Source: Octadecabacter antarcticus 307
GTDB lineage: Bacteria > Pseudomonadota > Alphaproteobacteria > Rhodobacterales > Rhodobacteraceae
DNA length: 64,000 bases
Assembly (NCBI RefSeq): GCF_000155675.2
Contig: NC_020911.1
Coordinates: 3,214,501 to 3,278,500, forward strand
Direction of reading: 5' to 3'
This document shows positions 28,699-36,044 of this stretch, in pieces. A program made the translations under genes and the position numbers. The first letter of the stretch is position 1. Every line of letters begins with the position of its first letter. The notes beneath the pieces are model-generated. The model saw only the letters and a list, made by a program, of their open reading frames with translations. It did no database searches and had not been told where the DNA came from.

Positions 28699-29280
28699 AT
28701 GACCCCCAGCACATCCTTCAAGCGCAGCTTTTCTGTTTGCGTCTATTGTGGTTCACGCGATGGGGCCGATCCTGCCTATGCCCAAGCCGCAACCGAATGC
28801 GGCACGATGCTGGCACGCAATGGCTGGCGATTGGTCTACGGCGCGGGTGATGTCGGCTTAATGGGACGCGTGGCGCGCGCAGCGCAGGCGGCCGGCGGTG
28901 ATACATTCGGAGTGATCCCACAGCATCTGCTGGACTGGGAAGTTGGGAAAACTGACCTCACCACGTTTATCGTCACCGAAACCATGCACGAGCGGAAAAA
29001 AGTCATGCTGATGAACGCCGATGCCGTAGTTGTCCTCCCCGGCGGCGCGGGGTCGATGGATGAGTTGTTCGAGGCTGTAACGTGGCGGCAGCTTGGCCTG
29101 CACGCAAAACCGATCTTTGTTTTGAACACAAACGGCTATTGGGACCCGCTTTTAGCCTTGATGGATCAGATCATCAACCAAGGGTTCGCCGATGCCAGCC
29201 TGCGCGATTTCCTGAACGTCGTCCCAGATGTGGACACTTTGACCACTGACCTTGCGGCGACGCGCGCCAGCGCAACCTGA
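28699..29280 (+). CDS. LOG family / TIGR00730 nucleoside 5'-monophosphate phosphoribohydrolase
   Basis: Rossmann-fold protein (193 aa) with the LOG signature PGGAGSMDELFEAVTWRQLG (about residues 114-133) and the N-terminal VYCGSRDGADPAYAQAA. Homologues cleave cytokinin nucleotides or AMP to free base and ribose 5-phosphate. It is divergent from the LysM gene (96 bases between the starts). It is the last intact gene before the IS3/IS110 block. Confidence 0.88.
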   Translation: MTPSTSFKRSFSVCVYCGSRDGADPAYAQAATECGTMLARNGWRLVYGAGDVGLMGRVARAAQAAGGDTFGVIPQHLLDWEVGKTDLTTFIVTETMHERKKVMLMNADAVVVLPGGAGSMDELFEAVTWRQLGLHAKPIFVLNTNGYWDPLLALMDQIINQGFADASLRDFLNVVPDVDTLTTDLAATRASAT

Positions 29281-29493
29281 CGAATCAAAACCATTGGTGA
29301 AAATTCGCGAATTATTCCCCCTAGAGGAGCCCATTGTTATCACGCTACGCAGTATTGCAGCACATTTTTGACACATAGGGCAACGATACTTTGCCAAACA
29401 CTAAGGCCACGTTAATTCGACTTTCGCCTTTTTGTACCTGATTTTGTTGATCTGATTATGTTCAGCCATAATTCAGGAAAAACCACTGGCAAT
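29281..29493. other. spacer between LOG gene and IS3 end
   Basis: About 210 AT-rich bases without a convincing gene or terminator. It could hold the remains of the 5' end of the Hint-domain gene whose 3' part lies beyond the IS, but I could not recognise it. Confidence 0.4.
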
Positions 29494-29589
29494 CCCCCCA
29501 TTTCTAACGGGGTGGTGCGGTAGAACTTACGCGGCCATCTTTAGTTTCTGGGCGGGTGTTGTGCCGCCCATGCCCATATTGGGGCGGTC

Positions 29590-29629
29590 CACTGCCCGGC
29601 AGGGCATACGAAGTATGCTCCCGAGAGGG
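29590..29629 (-). repeat. palindromic element, copy a
   Basis: 40 bp on the minus strand: CCCTCTC, hairpin GGGAGCATAC-TTC-GTATGCCC, CTGCCGGGCAGTG. It splits YNN from DRP in IS3 orfB; the next host bases are GAC. Confidence 0.9.
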
Positions 29630-29764
29630 ATTGTTGTAAGTCCATAGCCATTGTGTGGCGAAGTCTTGCGCCTCCGGTATGTTTTCAATGATATGTTGGT
29701 CCAGCCATTCATGCCTAACCGCGCGGTTATAGCGCTCGATGCAAGTGGTCTGTTGCGGCTTTCC

Positions 29765-29801
29765 CATTGCGCGGCAATGCATGTTTACATGCATGAGAGT
29801 G
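29765..29801 (-). repeat. palindromic element, copy b
   Basis: 37 bp on the minus strand: CACTCTC, hairpin ATGCATG-TAAA-CATGCAT, TGCCGCGCAATG. It splits IQP from GKPQQ in IS3 orfB; the next bases are GGA. The hairpin is the same as in copy g. Confidence 0.85.
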
Positions 29802-29905
29802 CGGTTGGATATACTGGATGGTAATACCTTGTTTTTCAGCCCATTCCTGCAGCTTGCCACTGATGTATTCCGGCCCATAACACCTTCGGAATATCGCTAA
29901 TTTAA

Positions 29906-29955
29906 GGCTATGACTGCCTGCGCAGCCCCAAATAACGCAGCAGGTGGTCATAGCC
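29906..29955. repeat. hairpin at left end of IS110 element
   Basis: GGCTATGAC-TG-CCTGC ... GCAGG-TG-GTCATAGCC: a 14-bp stem with one symmetric TG/TG internal loop and an 18-base loop. It lies 56 bases before the transposase start. It may be an end-recognition or ncRNA structure. Confidence 0.7.
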
Positions 29956-30011
29956 GTGCCTCAGGTCCCTACGGTGGTTTTGTACAAACCACACCGCAAA
30001 GGAGACCAACT

Positions 30012-31266
30012 ATGACCGATATCATTATTACACAAACTGCGCCCGTTTTGGTGGCCATCGATATCTCGAAGGCCCGCGACGAAGGTCTCATTGCTATTGC
30101 GGACAAGAAGCGCCGCCGTCGTTTGACTGTTCTGAACCAGCTAGACGACTTCAATCGTCTAATCACATCGCTTGCCTGCTACGGCCGCCCTGTCCGTGTA
30201 GCTTTTGAAGCAACGGGTAATTATCACCGTGCCTTGGCTTATCATCTTGCCGCAGCAGGTTTTGAGTTGAAGTTGGTGTCATCTGTGGCCCTGGCCAGAA
30301 CGCGAGAGGCCTTGCACAACAGTTGGGACAAAAACGACCCTAAGGATGCCCAGGTCATTCTTCACATGATGGAGATCGGGAACGAGCAGTTTTATCATGC
30401 CCCCCTCGTGCGTGGCACTAACGACATCCAAGAGCGTTCCAAAACGCATGACATCGTATCCAAGTCGAAGACCGAGTTGTGGCACCGAGTTGTGGCACCG
30501 AGTTTTAACCCATTATCTGCCGCTGTATTTTCCTGAAGCTGATCGTTTCCATCGCAGTTCTCGCAGTTCTCGCAGTGACTGGTTCTTTGCTTTCCTTGAA
30601 CGTTATCCGTCACCACACTTGATCTCAGCCATGAGCAAGGAGGCATTCATCGCTGACGCTTGGGATGTGGTGGGCCGCAAGGTTGCAAAAGAGCGTTTAC
30701 TTTCAGATATCTACGAGACTGCCAAAGTATCAGTCGGACTGCCGGTTGCCGCAGATTCCGACGCGATAAGCATGTTCCGCTTGGTTCTCGGGGAAGGCCG
30801 CAGTCTTATCGCGCAACGCAATCAAATTGAAGATCGCGCCGTCGCGCTTCTCAAGGACCTACCAGATTATAAGCTACTGACATCGATACCTGGAATCGGT
30901 CCCATCAATGCTTTGACAATTTTGGCAGAAGCTGGGGATGTACGGCGCTTTCGTCATCACCGGCAGTTTTTGAAGTTCTGTGGAATGGACCTTGCGACTA
31001 TGCAATCAGGTACATTCAGAGGGCAAACCAAACTGTCAAAATATGGCAATGCTCGGCTTCGTCGAACGCTTTGGATGGCTGGACAGGTTGCTATTCTGCA
31101 GCGCACCAACAGCTTCCGCGACAAGTTCGAGCGCTACATCGCCAAAGACCGTCACAACACCCATTTGCGCCGAAAGGCGTACACCGCAATCGCAGCGAAG
31201 ATGGCCCGAACCGTTCATGGGATCATCAAGCACGGCGAACCATATCGCCCCTTCTTTGAGGGGTGA
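30012..31266 (+). pseudogene. IS110-family transposase, frameshifted by a 13-bp tandem duplication
   Basis: The RuvC-like N-terminal half begins MTDIIITQTAPVLVAIDISK, with acidic residues in AIDISK, AFEATGNYH and DKNDPKDAQ. It stays open to a TGA near 30536. The second half, in the next frame, includes ERYPSPHLISAMSKEAF, IPGIGPINALTILAEAGD and the C-terminal serine region GTFRGQTKLSKYGNARLRRT, ending at 31266. Between them GAGTTGTGGCACC occurs twice in tandem (30474-30486, 30487-30499). Removing one copy restores TELWHRVLTHYLPLYF and one protein of about 413 aa. AAAGGAG precedes the ATG. A recent inactivating slippage event is the simplest reading. Confidence 0.88.
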
Positions 31267-31533
31267 TCGACAGCAGTAGGACCTTTCTCTGTAAGGGCCG
31301 TGGAGGCAGACAACTGACCTCGTAGATAATGTTTAGGCCTTCTGCTCAACGACCCAAAGATCTCGTCTTAAGGACGGTGAGAGCCGCAAAAGCGTACTCT
31401 GTGTTTGTTATGGGAGAGACAGTTCGTTGACCAAAATGCCAAACTGAGCAATGCTTCTAACGTGTCGAGACGCCTCGATGCGACAATAACCTGACGCCAA
31501 TTCAGCTAATCATTCCGCGCATAGGACGTTATC

Positions 31534-31574
31534 CATTGCCTGGCTGGGTTATACGAAGCACGATCCCGAGAAGG
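31534..31574 (-). repeat. palindromic element, copy c (beside the IS110 junction)
   Basis: 41 bp on the minus strand: CCTTCTC, decayed hairpin GGGATCGTGC-TTC-GTATAACCC, AGCCAGGCAATG. It follows TIRV of IS3 orfB; the next bases are GATAAC (Asp-Asn), then the IS110 junction. It is related to copy a in the hairpin. Confidence 0.75.
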
Positions 31575-31727
31575 AACCCGAATGGTTTCTGGTTTCCCAC
31601 GCCATTCAATGATCCTATTAAGGCTGCGAATGACCCGTTCGGCGGGTCAGGGGAAGTCGACCACGATGCCTAGCCCTTCACGGTTAAAGTCATCCAGTAC
31701 GTTCAATAGCCGGAACGCCCGACCATC

Positions 31728-31772
31728 CATTGCCCGACAGGCGATTGCAAAGCAATCAACTGCCGGGCAGCG
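31728..31772 (-). repeat. palindromic element, copy d (two outward 3' ends)
   Basis: 45 bp. On the minus strand it begins CGCTGCCCGGCAG and ends CTGTCGGGCAATG, with hairpin ATTGC-TTT-GCAAT. Both termini are of the 3' type. It joins WSI to DGRAF in IS3 orfB, where family members have about eight more residues, so host bases between two sites were lost. Confidence 0.85.
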
Positions 31773-31852
31773 ATCGACCACGTCATGTTTGGCGCTTCTG
31801 GCACCGCCAGCGCGTCGGGCTTGTCCCGCTTCAATCGCTTTCAGGGCTTGAT

Positions 31853-31892
31853 CTGTTACCCGGCAGTGGTTTGCCTTCAAACCACGAGAGGG
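31853..31892 (-). repeat. palindromic element, copy e
   Basis: 40 bp on the minus strand: CCCTCTC, hairpin GTGGTTTG-AAGG-CAAACCAC, TGCCGGGTAACAG. It splits LNLR from IKP; the host sequence resumes GATCAAG. Confidence 0.9.
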
Positions 31893-31924
31893 CGCAAGTT
31901 CAATTCCAACGCGCAGTAAATCCG

Positions 31925-31964
31925 CCTAACGGTGATTGCATACAATCACCCTTAGGCCAGTGGG
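31925..31964 (+). repeat. palindromic element, divergent copy f
   Basis: 40 bp on the plus strand: CCTAACG, hairpin GTGATTG-CATA-CAATCAC, then CCTTAGGCCAGTGGG. Same length and architecture as the others but different 5' end. It splits KRVY from RIY in IS3 orfB. Confidence 0.65.
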
Positions 31965-31979
31965 ATAAACCCTTTTGTG

Positions 31980-32017
31980 CCCTCTCATGCATGTAAACAT
32001 GCACTGCCGGGTGACAG
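31980..32017 (+). repeat. palindromic element, copy g
   Basis: 38 bp on the plus strand: CCCTCTC, hairpin ATGCATG-TAAA-CATGCA, CTGCCGGGTGACAG. It is inverted relative to the IS3 gene and lies just upstream (in coding order) of HKRVY. Confidence 0.9.
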
Positions 32018-32117
32018 TATCCACGGATGGCGCTGCACGTTACGCAGATGCAAAAAAACATAATCCACCCCCCCAAGTCTTCCGCGCGGCCCTTCTTGGG
32101 CATTTACACTGGCCTGT

Positions 32118-32165
32118 CCATTGCGTGGCAACACATGCAAAGCATGTGTGAGAACCCGGCAATGG
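32118..32165 (-). repeat. palindromic element, copy h (two outward 3' ends)
   Basis: 48 bp including flanks. Both ends are of the CATTG/CAATG type (CCATTGCGTGGCAA ... ACCCGGCAATGG on the plus strand) around hairpin CACATGC-AAA-GCATGTG. It follows VGLT of IS3 orfB; the next coding bases are GAC. Confidence 0.85.
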
Positions 32166-32330
32166 TCAGGCCAACCCGCAGTTCGGCAATCTCTTCGTTC
32201 TCATCGCTCAAGAGCAGGCTGTAACGATAGCACGTCTCACTGACATCAAAGGTGCGGCAGGCCAGCGCAATACTGATGCCATGACGTGCAACCGCTTGTT
32301 CGGCCAGACCCCGACGCAAGGCTGGCCGGA

Positions 32331-32635
32331 TCACTTTTTTCCGAGGGCTTCCTTCAGCAATTCTGCTTGCATCCTCATCTCGCCATACATCATCTTCAGC
32401 CGTCGGTTCTCGTCCTTAAGCCCCTTCATCTGGCTGATCATCGACGCGTCTATTACCCGGCACGCGATTACGGAGTGAAAGCCTGAGAGGGTATTCCACC
32501 ATACTTCGCCCGCCACTTGTAGAAACTGGCGTTGCTCATCCCGTGCTCGCGGCACAGCTCCGTTACAGGCACACCGCCTTCAGCCTGGCGTAGGATCGCA
32601 AGAATTTGGGGTTCGCTATATCTCGTCATCTTCAT
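32331..32635 (-). pseudogene. IS3 transposase orfA
   Basis: Helix-turn-helix protein, starting ATG at 32635 with GAGGAG before it: MKMTRYSEPQILAILRQAEG, GVPVTELCREHGMSNASFYK, WRAKYGGI | DASMISQMKGLKDENRRLK, EALGKK*. The bar marks insert copy i, which adds 41 bases and shifts the frame. The leucine-zipper-like LKDENRRLKMMYGEMRM part is intact. The product ends at AAAAAAG, the usual IS3 frameshift site. Confidence 0.85.
32451..32491 (-). repeat. palindromic element, copy i
   Basis: 41 bp on the minus strand: CCCTCTC, decayed hairpin, GTGCCGGGTAATA. It splits GGI from DAS in IS3 orfA; the next bases are GAC. Confidence 0.8.
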
Positions 32636-32700
32636 CAAAATCTCCTCATGCATGTTTGCCGAGCAAATTCAGCGTCCGCATTCCCTTAGCTTCGGGGGGG

Positions 32701-33284
32701 ATTACCGGGGCAGCGGCTTTATCGCATTTGAAAACCTGTCTGTCGGCGATCATGCAATGACACGCGACAACGGACTCTAGAAATCGCGCTGGATTGGCCG
32801 CAAGGATCTCGTTCGTGCAGCCCTAGTCGCGGATGCACGGCTCTGCCCGATCCGCATTCAAAAAGGCGCATTGTGCAACGGCGTGCCGATGCAAGATATA
32901 CTTGTGTCACCCAATCACCGCATCCTGCTGACCGGCCAGCAACTGACCGTTAATTTCGGTGAGGATGAGGTGCTGGCAGCAGCCAAGCATCTTGTCGGCA
33001 TGCCTGGTGTCGAAAAAGTCGCGCCGCGTGATGTCAGATTTTTGCACCTATTGTGTGCCCGCCATGAGGTTCTGATGGTCGACGCCGTCTGGACCGAAAG
33101 CTATCAGCCTTACAAATATGCGATGAATGGGCTGGCGTCTGATCAAGCTCATAAGATTTTGGCGCTGTTCCCCGAATTGCGTGATCGTAAACTCAACCTC
33201 AGTTTTCGCGATGCGCGAACTGTTTTGCGCAGTCACGAAACCCAGATCGCATGTGCGTCATTGGGATTTGAAGCGCGGCACTAA
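32701..33284 (+). pseudogene. Hint-domain protein, 5'-truncated, with internal stop
   Basis: C-terminal Hint (hedgehog/intein-fold) module. In one frame it reads FENLSVGDHAMTRDNGL * KSRWIGRKDLVRAALVADAR, then CNGVPMQDILVSPNHRILLT and a tail to a TAA at 33284. The TAG at 32778-32780 stands where related proteins have a sense codon (NGLQ-like). The 5' part is cut by the IS3 end, so upstream domains are missing. Roseobacters carry many such Hint proteins of unknown role, some thought to self-cleave; the conserved SPNHR block is present. Confidence 0.75.
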
Positions 33285-33445
33285 ATTTAAGCCCTGACCT
33301 AGAATTCAAGGTGAATGGCCTCCCAGGTGGGAGACACTTTTTGCTGGTCACCATCACCACTGTGGGTCCGTTTTTAAGCTGCGTTGTGACGGGGCATAGG
33401 CATTGATTACGTCTTCTGCCAAAAGCAGCGCCCACACAGAAAAAA

Positions 33446-33470
33446 GGCCCGCCATTTCAGGCGGGCCTTT
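33446..33470. terminator. sodB terminator
   Basis: Perfect stem GGCCCGCC-ATTTCA-GGCGGGCC (33446-33467) with an A-run before and a T-run after. It serves sodB, read from the right. The 160 bases between the Hint remnant and this hairpin hold no clear gene. Confidence 0.85.
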
Positions 33471-33492
33471 CCGATAGAAAATCAAGAACTCA

Positions 33493-34092
33493 TCACATAC
33501 GGGATGCGACGTTTTCCCAGTTGACCAAGTTATCGAGGAAATTGGTCAAATACTTCGGCCGCGCGTTGCGAAAGTCGATGTAGTAGGAATGTTCCCACAC
33601 ATCGCACCCTAGTAGGGCAGTCTGACCAAAGCAAACAGGGTTTACGCCGTTTTCGGTCTTGGTGACTTTCAGGCTGCCGTCAGTGTCTTTGACCAGCCAC
33701 GCCCAACCGGACCCGAACTGGCCTGCGCCCGCAGCAGAAAACTGCGATTTAAAATCATCCACAGACCCAAAGCTGTCTTTGATCGCGGATTCGAGCTCGG
33801 ACGGCATCATAGCCCCGTTCGGACCCATCATTTCCCAAAACTGGTTGTGGTTCCAAAGCTGGGAGATGTTGTTGAAAATGCCCGATTGCGCGACGGCAGA
33901 TGCATCATGCGTGCCTTTGATTATCTCTTCGAGGGACTTGCCATCCCATTCAGTTCCCGCAATCGCCTTGTTGCCGTTTTCAACGTAGGCGTTGTGGTGC
34001 TTGTCATGGTGAAACTCAAGCGTTTCGGCGGACATGCCTTTGGCCGCAAGCGCGTCGTGGGCGTATGGAAGATCGGGAAGTTCGAAAGCCAT
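33493..34092 (-). CDS. sodB: superoxide dismutase [Fe]
   Basis: Dismutates superoxide in the cytoplasm. The protein (199 aa) has all metal ligands: His in EFHHDKHHNAYV (about residue 27), His in LWNHNQFWEMM (about 79), Asp and His in DVWEHSYY (about 163 and 167). GAGQFGSGWAWLV is the Fe-type version of the active-site loop. The ATG at 34092 follows AGGTTTCC, a weak ribosome site. Cambialistic use of Mn cannot be ruled out. Confidence 0.93.
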   Translation of the reverse strand: MAFELPDLPYAHDALAAKGMSAETLEFHHDKHHNAYVENGNKAIAGTEWDGKSLEEIIKGTHDASAVAQSGIFNNISQLWNHNQFWEMMGPNGAMMPSELESAIKDSFGSVDDFKSQFSAAGAGQFGSGWAWLVKDTDGSLKVTKTENGVNPVCFGQTALLGCDVWEHSYYIDFRNARPKYLTNFLDNLVNWENVASRM

Positions 34093-34340
34093 TAGGAAAC
34101 CTCATGTTTGGAATTACGCTGTCTGCCTCTTAACAAAGCCTTAAGGGTCCCAACGTCAAGGCTCATGAGTCAAATTGGTCGCATTCGGCATTTCGTCCAT
34201 GCTTGCAACGGTAGACTTTGGGGCTGTTTTCCTTATGGTGGTTGCAACGACCGGACCAACCGGCAAATCCGCCAAGATAAATCACGGCGGCCAATTGAGA
34301 GCAGATAACAGATGTACCAGACCCAGCGGGGCCGCGTTTG

Positions 34341-36044
34341 ATGGCCAAACATCAGTTTACAATTTTGTCGATGATGAAAGATGAGGGTCATTCGCTTGTA
34401 GAGTGGGTCGCCTATCACAAACATGTCGGCTTTGATAATATCTGTGTCTACACCAACGATTGCAGTGACGGGACGGATGACATGCTCATTCGTTTACAAG
34501 AATTGGGTTGGGTTCAGCATTTCGAAAACGATGTGCCGGAGGGCAAGAAACCCCAACCTAACGCCCTGACACTGGCCAGCCAAAACGAAGAAGTCGTGGA
34601 TTCTGAATGGATCCTGACCATGGACGCGGACGAGTTTGTGTCCATCAAAGTTGGACGTGGCTGGATTAGCGATCTGATCGAACGGATCGATCCCGTGGCT
34701 GATGCCATCGCGATCACTTGGCGTTTCTTTGGCTCAGATAATATCACCGACTGGAACCCCGGCTTGGTGATTGAAAATTATACCCATGCGGCACCGGACA
34801 TGTTCAAAAAGGGTTGGGGCGTCAAAACAATGTTCAAACCCTTCCGCGATATGAAGATGGGCATCCATCGACCCCACATTAAGAAAGCCAAGAAAGAGCC
34901 TGCGAATGCAAAGCTTTTGTTCGATCAACTCTGGCTCAACGGATCCGGTGATCCGATGCCAGACGAATTTTCGCTGTCCGGCTGGCGATCCACCAAGCCG
35001 ACACTTGGCTACGGCATGGTTGAACTGAACCACTACGGCGTCAAATCGTTTGAAGCGTATTTGCTGCGCCGTGTGCGTGGCAACGTGAACAACAAAGAAG
35101 GCAAATATGACGCGGCTTATTTCGCGCTGTTCGACCGAAACGAACAAGAAAATATGAACGTTTTACGCCATGCGCGGGGCGTGAAACGTAGAATGGCCCA
35201 AATACTGTCCGACCCGATCATGCGCGACCTGCAAGACAAAGCGCTGGAATTTCACGCAGCCCGTGTTGAAATGCTGCGCGCGTCCGGTGAATACGACACT
35301 TGGATTAGCAATCTCAAAGAGGCATCAGAAGTTCCGCTTGATAAGCTGGACGAAGTTTTGTTCGTCCAGCACCTGCCCAAAGAATGGCAACTGAAGGTCA
35401 AGGAACTTCAGGGCGCGGGGATTTCCGACAAGAGGATCGCCAAGATGATTTCGCAAACTCAAACCGCCAAAAAGGGTGACACCCGCAAGGCGCTGCTTGA
35501 ATCTGCGGGTGAAAACGCGGAAGAAAAGCTCGACTCACATCAGCTTAGGGATAGAAAATCCAAGGGCGACACCTTGGAAAATCCGTTCATGAACACGCGA
35601 GCGGCAGCGGGTCTCGGTGTGCCTTTGGCCAACGAGCGCACGCAAAAAATAGCACTTGCCGCGCAGGCCGCCGACCCCGCCGACCCAAGTAGCGCCAAGC
35701 TGATGGAGAAGGCAGCTGTCGCGAAACGGGTGATGGCCAAACACACCGCGACAATTGATCTGAAACAACCGTCGCCATCCATGAATAAAATAGTGGAAGA
35801 AGCCACGCTTGATGAGTCCACAACCATCGAAAGCCCTGCAGACACGGTCCCGGCCCCCAAAGTTGCACCAAAAAAGGTGGCCGCGAAGAAACCCGCCGCG
35901 CGCAAAACGCCCGCTAAAAAGCCGCGCTCCAAGGCCGCGGCGACGAAGGCGGTTGTATCAAAAACAACGACTGCAAAAACGGCTCCCGCAAAGAAACCGG
36001 CAGCCAAAACCTCGGTGGCCCCAAAGAAAGCGACAACAAAATGA
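34341..36044 (+). CDS. glycosyltransferase family 2-like protein with histone-like Lys/Ala tail
   Basis: The protein (567 aa) has an N-terminal GT-A fold (residues 5-240; SMMKDEGHSLVEWVAYHKHV, TNDCSDGTDDML, DADEFVSIKVG). The DADEF metal motif replaces the usual DxD. A helical region (about 250-480) follows. The last about 70 residues are a Lys/Ala/Pro repeat (AAKKPAARKTPAKKPRSKAA) like the tails of histone H1 or PhaF proteins. Such a basic tail is unusual on a glycosyltransferase and suggests binding to nucleic acid or an anionic polymer. The next gene starts at an overlapping ATGA. The ATG at 34341 follows an in-frame TTG. Confidence 0.8.
   Translation: MAKHQFTILSMMKDEGHSLVEWVAYHKHVGFDNICVYTNDCSDGTDDMLIRLQELGWVQHFENDVPEGKKPQPNALTLASQNEEVVDSEWILTMDADEFVSIKVGRGWISDLIERIDPVADAIAITWRFFGSDNITDWNPGLVIENYTHAAPDMFKKGWGVKTMFKPFRDMKMGIHRPHIKKAKKEPANAKLLFDQLWLNGSGDPMPDEFSLSGWRSTKPTLGYGMVELNHYGVKSFEAYLLRRVRGNVNNKEGKYDAAYFALFDRNEQENMNVLRHARGVKRRMAQILSDPIMRDLQDKALEFHAARVEMLRASGEYDTWISNLKEASEVPLDKLDEVLFVQHLPKEWQLKVKELQGAGISDKRIAKMISQTQTAKKGDTRKALLESAGENAEEKLDSHQLRDRKSKGDTLENPFMNTRAAAGLGVPLANERTQKIALAAQAADPADPSSAKLMEKAAVAKRVMAKHTATIDLKQPSPSMNKIVEEATLDESTTIESPADTVPAPKVAPKKVAAKKPAARKTPAKKPRSKAAATKAVVSKTTTAKTAPAKKPAAKTSVAPKKATTK

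Larger units (their letters stand above)
29527..29900 (-). pseudogene. IS3 transposase orfB, 3' half
   Basis: Integrase-core C-terminal half. In order on the minus strand it reads GPEYISGKLQEWAEKQG, GITIQYIQP, then GKPQQTTCIERYNRAVRHEW, LDQHIIENIPEAQDFATQWL, WTYNN, then DRPNMGMGG-like PNMGMGGTTPAQKLKMAA and TAA at 29527. The breaks after IQP and after YNN are exactly the two palindromic inserts, which shift the frame. The second Asp of the DDE triad lies at the other side of the IS110 insertion, so no active protein can be made. Confidence 0.85.
29890..31527 (+). mobile_element. IS110-family element inserted in the IS3 element
   Basis: The element separates the two halves of IS3 orfB. One junction lies close to 29890. 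The other is near 31527, six to seven bases from palindromic copy c (after host bases GATAAC, which complete the Asp-Asn of the transposase). It has a 50-bp hairpin near the left end, the transposase gene 30012-31266, and about 260 noncoding bases on the right. IS110 elements carry a noncoding bridge RNA beside the transposase; the right-hand noncoding part is the place to look if this is an IS1111-type element. No target duplication is evident. Confidence 0.7.
31575..32334 (-). pseudogene. IS3 transposase orfB, 5' half
   Basis: In order on the minus strand: MIRPALRRGLAEQAVARHGI, SIALACRTFDVSETCYRYS, DENEEIAELRVGLT | KTWG | FLHLRNVQRHPW | HKRVY | [10 protein letters not shown] | [26 protein letters not shown] | [44 protein letters not shown] |. 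Bars mark insert positions or small frame errors, with nonsense codons after IKP and VDFP. Translation was probably by -1 frameshift at AAAAAAG (32334-32340) from orfA. The first DDE aspartate region is damaged at copy d. Confidence 0.85.
29494..32700 (-). mobile_element. IS3-family element, interrupted by IS110 and nine palindromic inserts
   Basis: One IS3-family (IS407-like) copy. Its outer ends are inverted repeats starting CCCCCC (29494; reverse at 32694-32700), with CTAACGGG-like sequence inside. The 5' half (orfA plus orfB as far as ...IIEWRGKPETIRV) lies at 31575-32635. The 3' half (from GPEYISGKLQEWAEKQG to LKMAA*) lies at 29527-29900. The halves are complementary parts of one orfB, separated by an IS110-type element. 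Palindromic inserts break the reading frame at 29590, 29765, 31534, 31728, 31853, 31925, 31980, 32118 and 32451. Confidence 0.85.

Noticed and set aside
30421..30540. Programmed frameshift in the IS110 transposase
   Set aside because: There is no slippery heptamer; the frame is broken by an exact 13-bp tandem duplication, and IS110 transposases are single-frame proteins.
29590..32491. CRISPR array made of the palindromic copies
   Set aside because: Spacing is irregular (tens to hundreds of bases), copies occur in both orientations, and what lies between them is transposase coding sequence, not spacers. No cas gene is present.
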